A stretch of 64,000 bases of DNA from Hemileia vastatrix (GCA_030280995.1 JASXTE010000005.1:31819501-31883500), one strand, 5' to 3'; numbered from the stretch's first letter, positions 1 through 11,591 are shown. Translations and numbers: made by a program. Notes: generated from the sequence alone by a model not told the origin.

Positions 1-131
1 TGGCTCTTCTAGTATTCATTGAGAAAGTTAAAATAATAATAAGAAGAAAAGGAAAGATGATGAAGGAAGGAAAACGCTGCGAGACGCAGGTATTTACGTG
101 CTCCTGGGGACAGTTGCAAGTAGAGGGAGGA
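1..131 (+). mobile_element. 3' internal end of a plus-strand family A Ty3/gypsy element
   Basis: This stretch is a close relative of the reverse complement of 1740-1890 and runs directly into an LTR at 132. Bases 119-131 are a polypurine tract (AGTAGAGGGAGGA) immediately before the TGTGG of the LTR, which fixes the orientation as plus. On the minus strand an ATG at 19-17 followed by the codons for N-T-R-R-A matches the start of the antisense gene seen at 1880, so that gene is cut by the window edge here. The rest of the element lies to the left of the window. Confidence 0.8.
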
Positions 132-1404
132 TGTGGTAAGCGCCTCGCAGGAAGTGTGAATTTAGACCAATCAGCATGCGTAGTCCAGGAAGAATAAAGG
201 GGAGTTAGCGCAGAAGGAAGTTTAAAAATATAATATGTATTTGTGTGTTTCAAGGAACAAAGGAAATGAAAGCGCGGAAAAGGATTAAGGGTCTGTGCGC
301 TCGGATATTGCAGCAAGATGTGCCGCACAATAGGGAATTGTGTATTATCAACTTAGGACTATTACGCAGTAAACAAATATGGATTTGGGCTCTCCAAAAA
401 AAGTATGTGTTATGCATTAAGGAAAAAGTCATGGATTAAGGACGACTGAAGTGCATAGTATGCTTTACCCCGGCCAGTTGGGAAACTTACTGAAACAAGT
501 CATGAAGAAGTCTAACTAGTTAAGCGAGCTGTCAGAACTATGAACGTAGTATTAAAGCAAAGAGAGTGGGGACTCAATCATAAAACTACCCAAGAGTTAA
601 GGCAACTAGACGCAGCATTAGGATAAGTCAAACCTGGAAATAGCGCTGAAACAAAACAAAGGTATAGTTAAAAGCGCATATGTGGAGTATCAGTGAAACA
701 AGTTAATACTAGTGTTAGTAATTATAGGGTATGATTTAGGCGTTTTAGTTTTTACAAGCAGTGTATGTAGCTTACTAATATATTAGTTTTTGTTTTACTA
801 AAACAGGGCTAGAGCTAGCGCCGAAGATCCACTAGGGAACTGTGTCTTGAGTACCGTAAAAATATAAAAAGGATGACTATTTAATAGAGTCTGGGAGAGT
901 GATATACATAGAAGATAGATATATATACACATATATAGTCTTTTAAGAGAGAGATTGATATATACAAAAAAATAGAGTAGTAAATTAGAGATTTGTCTGA
1001 ATCCTTTAATTCGTGCGTCTGTGTGTGTATTTCAAAAAACATAGTGAAAGACGCGCAACATAGAGAGGTAATATAGATTCAGTAGGATTGATTATTACTA
1101 GAGTCATTTTATTGCTATAACAAGGCATATTCAAAGAGAGCGCTTCAAGAGGGAGTAACTGTGGATATTAGCGCTTGTTAAGAATAGAAAAATCCAGATA
1201 GTAATACTTGTTCTTTTTTTTCTGATCTCTAAAAAAAAACCCCATCTCTCGACTCATAACTTTTTCTTATCAAAATATTAGTGTTACATGTTATTGCGCT
1301 GTCTTTAAAAATAAGAGTGGCAGGCGCTTCTTTTTAGAAATTGAAAAGGAGAACCAACCCATCTCGCATTGTGTCTACTTCTTAGTACTTTAGAACAGTC
1401 TACA
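132..1404 (+). repeat. family A LTR (3' LTR of the plus-strand element)
   Basis: The LTR begins TGTGGTAAG after a polypurine tract and ends GTCTACA, the usual TG...CA ends. It is the reverse complement of 9862-11053 over its whole length with moderate divergence. It is inserted inside another family A LTR of opposite orientation, whose remaining part follows at 1405. Its partner 5' LTR is outside the window, so the target duplication cannot be checked. The AGCGC(T) motif recurs several times along it. Confidence 0.85.
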
Positions 1405-1739
1405 GGGGTGCAGTATATTATGCACTTGAGTCCTTCTTAAGCCATAACTCCTTCCTTATTGTGTAGCATACAATTATTGGAAAATTCAAATCCATATTTT
1501 TTAGCGCTTGCAGTCCTAAATCAATAACACACAATTCCCCATTGTGAGGCACATTCTGCTGCAAAATTGGAGCGCACAGACCCTAAATCCTTTTTCGCAC
1601 TTCTATTTCCCTTTCTTTGAAACACTAAAATACATATTATATTTTAATAATATCTACAGCGCTAACTCCCCTTTTGTTCTTCCTGGACTATGCGTGCTGA
1701 TTGGTCTAAAACCATGCTTCCTGCGAGGCCTGTACCACA
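1405..1739 (-). repeat. truncated 3' LTR of minus-strand element A
   Basis: Read on the plus strand it matches 10738-11053, from TGCAGTATATTATGCACTTG to the terminal ACCACA. The portion equivalent to 9862-10737 is missing because the plus-strand copy at 132-1404 interrupts it. The next bases (1740-1752) are the complement of a polypurine tract, confirming that this is the 3' LTR of a minus-strand element. Confidence 0.8.
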
Positions 1740-1752
1740 TCCTCCCTCTACT
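1740..1752 (-). promoter_or_regulatory. polypurine tract of element A
   Basis: The complement reads AGTAGAGGGAGGA directly before TGTGG, the start of the 3' LTR. It is the same as the tract at 119-131 and close to GGAGGGAGGA before the family B 3' LTR at 49221. It primes plus-strand DNA synthesis in LTR elements. Confidence 0.75.
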
Positions 1753-1879
1753 TGCCACTTTCCCCAGGAGCCGATAAGTAACCTGCATCTCGCAGCATTT
1801 TCTTCCTCCATCTTCTATCTTCATCTCTTATTTATTACAATCATCTTCTTTTTCCTCTTATTATTTTTTATATCTTTTA

Positions 1880-2303
1880 ATGACTACTAGAAGAACCCCT
1901 CCTAACACTGAAAATACCGCCAACATTGTGGACGCAATTCAACAGTTTGTGCGCACTCATCCCCCTGCTTCTCCCCCAACGACACCAATATCTACACTGA
2001 TGGGTGGGGCAATATGCACCTGCTGCATTGAGAATGGAATAACTCCCTGTCATATCTCAAAAGCCCCCTGTGGAAATAATTTCTTTAGTGTAAGTTATCT
2101 TAACTTTCCTTCCTTCCTTATTATTACTAACCTTTCATTTCTTCCTTTTCCAGTCATGCAATTACTGCAAGAAACGTAAAAAGAAGTGTAGTTACCATGG
2201 GCCACCCACTGTTGCGCGCCTGGACCCCAACGCTTCTACAACCAATATGATGAGTCAATTGACCATCAAGCGCCTGGCGCCTGCTCCTAACACCCCACCT
2301 TGA
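1880..2303 (+). CDS. antisense accessory protein of element A, two CxxC clusters, one intron
   Basis: This gene reads opposite to the gag-pol of its host element and starts 128 bases inside the 3' LTR end. Exon 1 (1880-2089) encodes 70 residues starting MTTRRTPP. The intron 2090-2153 has GTAAGT, a perfect TACTAAC branch site and a CAG acceptor, phase 0. Exon 2 (2154-2303) adds 49 residues and a TGA stop, giving 119 residues. Across the splice it holds C-x2-C-x7-C-x14-C-x2-C-x6-C, the last loop being CNYCKKRKKKC. This is close to, but not exactly, the fungal Zn2Cys6 spacing (C-x2-C-x6-C-x5-12-C-x2-C-x6-9-C). The same design occurs in the antisense genes of elements B and D. Function is unknown; a nucleic-acid-binding accessory protein is inferred from the basic second loop. 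The reading frame and splice signals are intact in an otherwise decayed element. Confidence 0.65.
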
Positions 2304-2641
2304 AACAAACAAGCCAAGGTTGGTTACCATGAGCCTACACCCAGTAGTGTTTTCCTTATGAGCCTCCTATGTCCATTCTCCTTGTACATAGTCTTCATAT
2401 ATTTTTCACACTATGTCTTTAAATAATCATTTTAGACATGGCGCTATTTTACTACACCTGTCTTCCATACTATGTGTCTTCCAAATTTAGAGCGCCTAAC
2501 TTTTCTCCCTCTTCTTTCTTTAAAAGACTGTAAACCCTAAAAAAAAATCCCAAAAAAACTTTATATCATAAAACTTTACCGTCTTTACTGAGATACAGAA
2601 ATATACAATGTAAAATAATAATTAACTGTAGAGAGCCCCAT
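2304..2641. other. 3' untranslated region of element A
   Basis: No open frame or recognised motif is visible. It lies between the antisense gene and the end of pol and is AT-rich. Confidence 0.5.
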
Positions 2642-2869
2642 CTATAAATTGTTTTTCCACTCCTGGTTAGTTAACTCATTAGCTAAATTCCCAGCGTCTT
2701 TTGCATTTACATGGTATGTGTCTCCTTTAATCCAATCGCCTATCTCATCATGTCCCTCCGAACAATGAAAATATAAGATTTCATTTTCATCTACACCTTC
2801 ATCTGAGCGCTTATGCCAGTTGCCTGCTCGGCCATAGTCCCCTAACTTCCAGTTAGAGCCCTCTATCCA
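2642..2869 (-). CDS. unidentified 75-codon open frame downstream of pol in element A
   Basis: An uninterrupted minus-strand frame without its own ATG runs from a TGG at 2869 to a TAG at 2644-2642, preceded by an in-frame TGA. It encodes a Trp/Asp/Asn-rich segment containing GDYGRAGNWHKR and DEIGDWIKGDTYHV. It lies after the integrase in a strongly decayed element, so its openness is notable. It could be a C-terminal pol domain or the last exon of a spliced product. Element B shows no counterpart. I do not recognise the family. Confidence 0.35.
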   Translation of the reverse strand, partial: WIEGSNWKLGDYGRAGNWHKRSDEGVDENEILYFHCSEGHDEIGDWIKGDTYHVNAKDAGNLANELTNQEWKNNL

Positions 2870-2989
2870 TCACAACTGTGTCAAAGCCTCCTGTGTGTCC
2901 TCTTAGAAAAAGAAAGCTTTACATAACTTGTTAGTTTAAACTCTTCCCGGAGGTATTATTCTGGTAGTTTTTCTTCATTCCAGAGGTAT

Positions 2990-5900
2990 CATTGTATCAC
3001 TGGAACACCCCTTGGGTAGAATCTTTTGATCTGATCTGCAGCCACACGTCACTTCCACTCAGTACCATACGGTTCCTCCAGTAAGTAAGACCCTCCAGTT
3101 ATCTGCTTTCTTATCCTATAAGGACCATTCCATCTGTCAGCAAACATCTTCCCCCATTGAATTTCTAAACTTCTATTATAAACCAAAACCAAATCTCCTG
3201 GGTTCAATGGCTTTCTTAACCTATGCACTTAACGCTAATCCCAATATTTAACTGACTTGTCCCAGATCTGCATCATTCTTTCATATGCCTTCTCCACAAA
3301 CTCTTCTTTCCTTTCAAGCTGTGCTACCCTCACTAGAATCAAATCTTCAGTTGAGCGCACTTGATCCCAGTCACATCCTAGAAAAGATCCAGCCTCCAGA
3401 TCAATAGGTAATACTGCCCTTTGACCAAACATAAGTTCATACAGCAAAAACACTGTTGTCCTTTTGACTGAAATCCTGTCCTCAAAAAAAACTAATGGCA
3501 CGTAGTTCTTCCACTTTGCCCCATTATTTCCACATAGTTTAACTAACGCATCCTTTATAACTTGATGCCCTCTTTCTACCATTCCATCTGCTTCAGGATA
3601 ATATGGTGTTGCAACTTGTAACTTTGCGCCAATGCCTTTTACTACCTCTTAGAATTATCCAGCGAATTCAGCGCCACCATCTAAGGTTACCATTTTTATT
3701 ACCCCATACCTATAAACCCTTTCTTTCTTCAAAAATTCAGCAACATTACTCTCCTTAAGATTTACCAACAGTGCTGCTTCAACCCATCCTGATAGATCAT
3801 CCCTGGCTACTTCCAAGTATTCAAAGTGTCCTTCTTTTATATGAACTGCATCTAAACTAACCCTACCAAAGACAGTATCTTCGCCTGTTGCTCTATCTTT
3901 CTCTTTTGGCTTTATGTATCTCCTACACTGACATTCAGGACAAGATTTAACTCAATCTCTTACTTCATTCTTCATATTGGGCCACCAGAATCTATCCCTA
4001 ACTCTGAAATATGTCTCATCTTGACCTCTATGTCCTAAATTCACATGTAACTCCGTGAGTATCTTTTCCTTCCCTTCCCTAGTTTGAACAAATAACTGAG
4101 AAGACAAAGATTGATTCTTCCATAACTTCCCATTTTTAATAAAATAGCTCTGTAGCACGCTTCTCAATATTGCGTCAAACCTTTTTATTGCGAAAATCTG
4201 GTGGACTATTACCTTCCAAATATAACCTTAAAAACTCTACTCCCTCATCAGTAGATGTGTTGTCTTCAGAATACTCCCCCTCTTCGAGATGAGTACTACT
4301 GTCTTGACTTCCCCTTGAATCATCTTCATTTTCTGACTCTTTCACTACCTCGCCTAGCGCACTCCTTGTTGCTACATTACCTTCAGCATCCCCTAAATCC
4401 AGTTGCACACTAACCTTTCTACAAACATCCTTTGTATTTTCAATATCTAGTTTTATATCTTTACAGAAATTCTATGTTACTACTTTATTGTCATTGCAAA
4501 CAATCCTGTCTGTTAGTTTATTGTCATCGCAGATGATCTTGAAAATCTTTCATAACATAAATCTATTCCGTTTACCCATCTCTTATCTTCTTCAAATTCT
4601 TTGGCTTCTGAGTCTTCTTCACACAACGTTCTTCTTGATAATGAATCTGGAATAGTGAACAATTTTTGCGGCTTATGGACTAAATCAAAAGAAAAAAAAT
4701 TAATCTGCGCTACCCACCTTGTCATGGGCGCATCTGGTAAACTTGAGCTACTAATCATTTGCAACAACAATAGCGCATCAACCTGCAACTCAAAATTTTG
4801 CCCCCAAAGCATCCATTGTAGCTACTTAAGAATTTTTGCTACTCCGCATAACTCCAGCTAGGACTGAGAGTACCTGGACTCAACTTTGTTAAAAGTCTTA
4901 GATTAATAAAGGACAGGTCTATCAATACCTTCCTCATCCTCCTGCATCAAAACTGCACCCACTGCGGACACACTAGAATCCACTGCTAGAGTAATTTTCC
5001 CAGCGCCTGGTCCATACTCCAATTTCTTCAAAATAATATCTTTCGCTACAATCCTTTTCAGTAACTCAAATGACTCTTCGCATTCCTCTTTCCAATCCCA
5101 TACAACATCTTTTCTCGTTAAGCGCTGTAAAGGTGAAGACAACAAAGCAAAATCTCAAATAAACATTCTTACATATGAAAAAATGCCTCAAAACCATCTA
5201 ACTTCTGTAGTATTTCTTGGTTTTTGCCATGTAAGTACCTTATTCCTCTGTTTTTCAGCAATGATTCTCCCTTCCTTGCATACCACATGTCCCACTATAT
5301 CTAGCGCTGGAACACAACAAGAAAATTTGGACCCAGAGATTGTTAATCCTGCCTCCTCTATCCTAAATAGCACTCTTTCCAGGGTAATCACATATTCCCA
5401 AGCAAACCTTCTAATATACGGATTCTCTTCTAACACCTCCCATCATAATTACTGGCTGGTCCTTTTATACCACCATCATCAATGAAAATTCCCACATGTT
5501 CTGGAATTTCATCCTGCAATATCCACATCATCTGTGCTTGATATACCGCCACAGAATTTGTTGCGCCTTGCAGTAACCTTGTCAACCTGAAGCGCACCAG
5601 TGGTGTTTCAAACGTCGTCATGGGTCTGGATGATTTTTCCAACTTGTGCTCATTGTATTCTCCCATAATATCACCTAATCCATAACACGCACGTCCCTCA
5701 AAAGAATCCAGAAACTCCTCCAGCATTGGTGGCATCCCTGCGTCCTTTACTGTAACCTTGTTCATCTCTCTAAGATCATGAACAACCCTTAATATACCAT
5801 TATGTTTAACAATACAAAACACTGGACTTGATTAATTAGACATAGACTGTTAATACAAGCCAGAATTTAAAATTCCCCTAATTAGTTCCGTATACTCTTC

Positions 5901-7794
5901 TCTTAAAGCAGCTGGTATTGGAAAAACCTTCTTCTCCCACAGCGCATGAGCTATAACTGGAACAATATAAGGTTTACCATAAGAGTGTTTCAACAAACCC
6001 CTTTCCTCTTCTGAAAATGCAATAGAATTTTCCCTAAGGACCATAACATTCAGCAATAACTTCTTTTCTTCCTGAGACAACCAATCCTCTGGTCCAAAAT
6101 TAACCATCTGAAGCCTTTCCATTGTAACCTTACTAGCAGGCGCAAAATCAGGCGTAAACTTTTTTAAAGGAGTATCATAAGGATTCCTAGACAGTGCCCG
6201 CTTCTGCAAAGGAGGATTCAAATCAGTCATCGCTATTTTCACTGGTTTAAACTTAACAGCTACTGGTTTATACTTTGATTCAAAACAGCTCTTGCTTCTT
6301 CCTTCATTAATTAAAATCAAACCCTTTCTAATATAACTATGGGTTGCACCTATATCCTGTTTTTGTCTTTTCTTTTTAATACAAGTATAACAATATCCAA
6401 AATCAAAGAAATCAAAAAGCTTAGGTATAATACATTCTACAGTAGTATTCCCAAGACACCTATGAAGTACCGCTTTATGTATCCCTCCTTGTTGGACTGA
6501 CTGGTTACCATACGGGTTCCTCTCATCCTGGGAGATAGTAAAACCTAAAATACCAGTCCCTAATAAAAATTTTGGTACCTTCCTTATCGGCTGCCCTATC
6601 TCCTTATCTGAGACTTCGTCATAAAACTCTCTTTCTTTCTCTAACCGCACAGCTCCAGAGTACTTTGTTTCCCAGCCACCATCCTTGTGCTCTACTAAGA
6701 CTGCTGTTACTGGAACACCATCATCACCCATAATCCTTATTCCAATAGTCTTATTCAAAAAATAATCAATAGTTTCAGAACAATCCATTAAAAATGGTGT
6801 GCCTAAAACTGGTTTAACTACACCCATTGGAACATAAAAATGTATATCCCTCGTTGCTCATGCAACTCTAGTGCACACATACTCTGCTACACCTATAACA
6901 AGCAACCTACCTAAACCAATTCCTGCAACAGTGCCATCACAGTCTTTTACAGGAAGACCTAACTCCACCGCATCATCCACTGACACCACGTTGATTTGTG
7001 AGCCTTTTTCCACTAACGCTTTAATTTGCTTACCATTTACAGTAATTGTTAAATACCCTAAGGGTCCTGCATACTGTGGCGCCCTAGGTAATCCAAAATA
7101 CGTCTGAAATGACTGCTCTCCAACACCAAACTCAGCACAATTAGTAACCCTTTGCTTCCTACACTTATCCACAATTCAATTCATTAAATCCAGTGCTACT
7201 TCTGTCAGCATCCCCAATGGAACAGAGACTGTAGTCTTCAAACATTGCGCAACTAAATCATTGGCTGCCTTAGGAAAATCAGAGTGAACCGGTCTTTGCA
7301 TTCTCCATTTAGGTTGAGTTGCCTTTGAACCAGCTTTTGCTCTTCCAGGTGGGTTCTTGGGAGTATTATGCCTTGTTCCAGGCATTCCTTCAGCAGGTAC
7401 TGCTCTTTGATGTACTACCACTCACTCCTTCAACGTCGCAGGTTGTTCTTCTTCTTGATGTTCCTCACCATAACCAGTTGATTCCATACTATCCATTTCA
7501 ACATCCTCGATAGGTACAGATGTATTCTCTAGTAGTATACCCTACTTCCTCCATATCCTCTGGATTTGAATACCTAGCGCCAGCCCCTCTTGGCCTAGTA
7601 ATTGTAGTTGGGGCCATTTTCTTGTGCTTCACTGCAAAAAACAACAAACGCGCTGCAGTAAGTGGCGCTGCAACCACTCCTTCTTTTACTTTAAAATCCA
7701 ACACTGCGCAAGTAACTGCAAATTTTACACACTTCACATCCTTGCCTTTCTCTTTAATTTCAGGCTCTTTGACCTTACTCATCCTGCCTTCCAT
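2990..7794 (-). pseudogene. pol: decayed pol of element A: protease, RT, RNase H, integrase
   Basis: Domains run right to left. A basic linker (7794-7176) leads to a protease (7172-6858) whose catalytic DSG-type motif has become ALVEKGSQINVVS near 7020, so the catalytic Asp is lost. An RT N-terminal region (6827-5850) and RT palm (5822-5430) follow, with GLGDIMG and the active site FIDDG near 5490-5470. RT thumb and connection are at 5436-4903. RNase H is at 5145-4513 with LAVDSS. Integrase is at 4167-3235, with a zinc-binding HVNLGHRG start and ERGHQVIKDALVK near 3580. The frame is broken by stops and frameshifts at almost every domain border. The closest relative in the window is the pol of element B. 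Confidence 0.85.
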
Positions 7795-8835
7795 TTACTT
7801 TTTATTAACATGATCGATGACCATTGTTTGCATTGCTCAATCCTTGTCTTTAAAAAGCTTAGTACCATCCTCCAAAATAAGTGTAGTCCCATCCTCTTAA
7901 ACTACCCTTTCCTCTTTATCCTTTTGAAGCGCTTTACACCTCATCTAAGTATGCCCCTCCTTATTACAATAATAGCACACCATAGCAACAAAACACAAAG
8001 GTTGAGGAGAACTCTTGGGCCTAAACAATTCTTTCGCCTTTGACACTTCAATTATTTTTTCTCCAACTCATCAATCCTTGCCATAACTGAATCTGGCTCC
8101 TTAGTGAGAACTTTAAATTTAGGAGACAACATCTGAGGAGGCGATCATACACCAGATGCATCTTCACTCATCTCCACATTATCCAAAGCAACCCTAGCTG
8201 CGTAACGCTCAACTCAAGGAAACTTCATTTCAGCTTCTTCTAATCCAGGGTACTTATAATTTCTGTCCCTTTTTTTAACCAGCTTTCCTTTGTTAACCAA
8301 GCGCCTTTTTGCCCAGTCTTCAACTTCTGGCGCTAACGCTTCACAAAACCAAGGTAAAGACGCATTAACATCAATAAAATCTTTGTTACTAATTAAATAC
8401 TCTACTATCTGATCGAAGTCTTCCCTAAAACTTTTAAATTCCTTAGGGTTTTAAAACAACCCCTTTAGCTTTGACTCTTTTTACCAAGATTCCAGGTCCT
8501 TCATCTTATACTTAGTTTCCTTGGTAACCTTTGGCCATCTCTTGAGCATCTGTTCTTTTAGCGCTTACAAATTTTGCTCATTGTGCCCCTTTAGATCCTC
8601 AAAATGTCTTTGCACTCATTAGCTACAAATAATAGTACATGACGCACCATATCATATTCAGTTGCTCCATGAACTTCAGCTGCTTGTTCAAACCTGCGTA
8701 AAAACTTCTTGGTATTAATGAGCTTTCATCTTTACACCTAATTATTGTATTTACTGCCTGTGGCAAAAATGCCAAAGAATTGGGCAATTTAACCCTCTAC
8801 TGACATCCCTTAGATGTAGTCGCAGTAGGATCCAT
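7795..8835 (-). pseudogene. gag: decayed gag of element A
   Basis: A start MDPTATTSKGC at 8835 is followed by a stop after 12 codons, and further fragments can be followed in shifting frames. Near 7980-7930 a zinc knuckle of the CX2CX4HX4C type is visible (CYYCNKEGHT, then a stop, then MRC), as expected at the gag C-terminus. No intact frame remains. Gag forms the capsid of the intracellular retrotransposon particle. Confidence 0.65.
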
Positions 8836-8996
8836 TCCCAAAATATAAAATAGAAACAGAGATCACAAAAAAACACACTTGGCAATTAAACCTGACTATA
8901 TTCACAATACAGCCCTATGCTATCCTCTGATAACAGCTACTGATCCACTTGTTGTAGACCCTAAGAATCTTCTGCTGAGCGCCGGCTTGATCACGT

Positions 8997-9836
8997 TGTG
9001 GTCTTCCAACATTGGCAGGGGCCTTAAAAGTGTGTTTTGGCGCTGTTTGTGCATGTCTTAATTGGCATCTGTTGAAGAATTGGGTATTTTTCTGGTTTTA
9101 TTCCGTGGATATTGGGTCTGTGGGCTAAAATTAGGTCTTAGGGTTAAGTACTTAGTACCATTGGATAGGGCTAATTTAGCTCTATATTTCATGTCTCAAT
9201 GTTGTTATAGTGAAATTCCGTGTTTTAAAGGTTTTAGTAGTTGTAGCTAGTTTTTCAAAGTAGATTAGGTGTTTTTATTGGTTTTCTGGCTTCAGGGAGG
9301 CCAGGCCGCTTCAGGCGGCACCTCTGACGTTGTGCGGCCCGCCTGCCTCTGTTTTAGAAGGTTGGGGAGCGCTTCTGGAGGGTTTTTATTCAATTTGGCT
9401 GGTACAGGCGCCAAATTCGTTAGTGTGCATGGGCTCTTAGATAGTAGTCTGTGTGTACATAGTGAATAAGACAGTTTGGGGCAACTTTAATTATCATACA
9501 ACCATCCGGAGGTGATATCCTTGTTACTCACTCAGTTTTCACTGTTTTTGGGCCACAATTGACTTTGTTGGTTGCAAGCCTACATCAAAAATCTTTGCTT
9601 TCTCTGGTGTGGACATTGGTCTACATTTCAGTTCTTTGGTCTGGTAGTCTGTCTGGGAACTACTTTCTTGGCTCATCAAGCAGTCAAGTGTGTTGAAAAA
9701 GGGGATTTAGCAAACAGGAACAAACTTACTTTAGCAAGTAAATCTCATTCTAATTTTCTAAAGGGACAGGGGATTTTATCTCTGGTTTTTCTCCAACTCC
9801 CTTAGTCAAGGCCTATAGCTAGTACTATAAGTTACA
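8997..9836 (+). repeat. solo family B LTR in the leader of element A
   Basis: It begins TGTGGTCTTCCAACATTGG and follows the family B LTRs at 39332 and 49221 through to GGCCTATAGCTAGTACTATA. It is shorter (about 840 versus 1081 bases), lacking an internal block equivalent to about 39426-39610, and its last dozen bases are diverged. It sits between the primer site and gag of element A, in the opposite orientation. No clean target duplication is visible, so the exact right end is uncertain. The short open frames inside it are not genes. Confidence 0.8.
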
Positions 9837-9841
9837 ATTAT

Positions 9842-9859
9842 GCCATTGTTGGGACACCA
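9842..9859 (-). promoter_or_regulatory. candidate primer-binding site of element A
   Basis: Two bases after the end of the 5' LTR, the minus strand reads TGGTGTCCCAACAATGGC. It starts with the TGG that pairs with a tRNA CCA end and lies at the standard distance from the LTR. The tRNA partner was not identified. Confidence 0.55.
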
Positions 9860-9861
9860 AT

Positions 9862-11053
9862 TGTAGAGAGTTCTAAAGTACTAAGCAGTAGACACAATTT
9901 GAGATAGTATGGTTCTCTTTTTTAATTTCTAAAAAGAAGCGCCTGCCACTCTTATTTTTAAAGACAGCACAATAATGTGTAACAAAAATATCTGATTAGA
10001 AATTTAATAAGTTGAGAGATAAGTTAAAGATCAGGAAAAACAAATATTACTATCTGGATATTTCTATTCTTAACAAGCACTAATATCCACAGCTACTCCT
10101 TGTTGAAGCACTCTCTTTTAATATGCCTTATTATAGAAATAAAATAACTCTAATAATAGTCAATCCTACTTAATCTATATATTCTCAAACAAATGACCAC
10201 AGAAAATTTAATATCTTATACTTGACTTCACAATTATTAACTAATGGTATGTTAAATAATTATTTGTCAATTGTTATTTTTTTCCTACTAGATGCGATAT
10301 CCCATCCCTATTGAATAGTCCTTCTTTTTTATATTTTTCCAGCACTCAAGACACAGCTCCCTAGTGGATCTCCAGCGCTGGCTCTAGCGCCATATTAGTA
10401 AAACAATAACTATTCTATTAGTAAACTACGTACAGCGCTTGTAGAAACTACAGCACCTAATCACACCCTATGCTTACTAACACTAGTTTTTAACTTGTTT
10501 CGCTCATACTCCATATACATGCTCTTGACTATACCTTTGTTTTGTTTTAGCGCTACTTCCAGGTTTGACTCATTCTAACGCTGATCCTAGTTGCCTTGAC
10601 TCTTGGGTAGTTATCTTTTGTGATCAAGTCCCCATGCTCCTCCCCTCTTTACTAGTTGATAGTGCTGGAAATTTACTTGAATAGTTAGACTCTGCAACTT
10701 ACGTTACTTTTCTCAGTAATTATAGCACTTGCCACAGTGCAGTATATTATGCACTTGATTCCTCCTTCCTTAATTCGTAACACACAATAATTGGAAAATC
10801 CAAATCCATATTGTTTAGTGCTTGCAGTCCTAAATTGATAACACACAATTCCCCATTGTGCTGCACATGCCGCTGCAAAATCTGAACGCACAGAACCTAA
10901 ATCATTTTTTGCGCTTTTATTTCCCTTTCTTTAAAAAACACAAATACATATTATATATTAATACTATCTACGGCGCTAACTCCCCTTTTATTCTTCCTGG
11001 ACTACGCACGCTGATTGGTCCAAAACCACACTTCCTGTAATGCGTGTACCACA
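9862..11053 (-). repeat. 5' LTR of element A
   Basis: On the plus strand it begins TGTAGAGAG and ends GTACCACA; on the minus strand it begins TGTGGTAC and ends CTCTCTACA. It is the complete 1192-base partner of the truncated LTR at 1405-1739 and aligns in reverse with 132-1404. Confidence 0.85.
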
Positions 11054-11591
11054 ATGGTTGTAGGGAAATCACTAAGAGGGGGTGTGTTATGTGTAGTATG
11101 ATAGCTTAGTGATTGTTAAGTACATAAAGTGTATATAATCTGTGGTGCAGATGACGTGTCTAATTCTGGTTCACTCTGGATGAAGCGCTGACACTGCTAC
11201 CATAGGTGAGTAATGAAATACTTGTGGTTCACTGCGGACAAAGCGCTGACACTGCTACCATATCCCGTTCTTTTTGGAGTTCTACAGGCTGATACTGTGC
11301 TGCAGGTAAAGGAATGATAATTTTTGGTTCTTTCCGGAGCTCTACATGTTATGGGCTGTACCCGCGGGCATTGAAACTTTAGCCAAAAAAAGAAACTCCA
11401 CTTGCGTTAGCAATACTAGGAGTGCTAGTAGCCTATAAAACCCCCAGTGCATGTCTGACAACTCACCTATCTCGTCTCGCGCTGGTAAAAAACTTACCTG
11501 ATCAATCTCCAACCAAGAGCTATGGAGCCTTGGAATAGAACCTAACCTCAACTCCACCTCATGTGCCAAATGCACTTCTCACATAAGTCAA
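11054..11591. other. unassigned stretch between element A and the copia gag
   Basis: No gene is seen. Near 11072-11090 the sequence CTAAGAGGGGGTGTGTTATG resembles a polypurine tract plus the TGT of an LTR, so this may be copia leader or LTR, but no second copy was found to prove it. It contains the 58-base direct repeat listed separately. Confidence 0.4.
11168..11262. repeat. two-copy 58-base-spaced direct repeat
   Basis: GGTTCACT followed by AAGCGCTGACACTGCTACC occurs at 11168 and again at 11226. The copies differ by a few bases. The role is unknown; it may be LTR promoter sequence of the copia element. Confidence 0.55.

Larger units (their letters stand above)
1405..11053 (-). mobile_element. 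old Ty3/gypsy element, family A, minus strand
   Basis: The element reads right to left: 5' LTR 9862-11053, primer site 9842-9859, leader broken by a solo family B LTR, gag 8835-7795, pol 7794-2990, antisense gene 1880-2303, polypurine tract 1752-1740, and a truncated 3' LTR 1739-1405. The 3' LTR lacks its far part because the plus-strand family A element inserted into it. gag and pol carry many stops and frameshifts, so it is inactive. Its pol is the same lineage as the family B pol at 41575-47104, recognisable by the shared motifs GLGDIMG, FIDDG and ADRFWWP-like. Its LTR is unrelated to the B LTR. Confidence 0.85.

Noticed and set aside
1..1739. Large inverted repeat suggesting a foldback DNA transposon
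   Set aside because: Polypurine tracts, TG...CA ends and adjacent gag-pol show two oppositely oriented LTRs.
7319..8043. Plus-strand frames of 64-139 codons opposite gag/pol of element A
   Set aside because: They are complements of decayed gag and linker coding and have no recognisable motif.
8879..9805. Several plus-strand frames of 60-77 codons
   Set aside because: They lie in the solo family B LTR and leader, and they are not kept in the other two B LTRs.
11072..11200. 5' LTR of the copia element
   Set aside because: A tract plus TGTGTTATG is suggestive, but it does not match the 3' LTR start at 16234, so no LTR was called.
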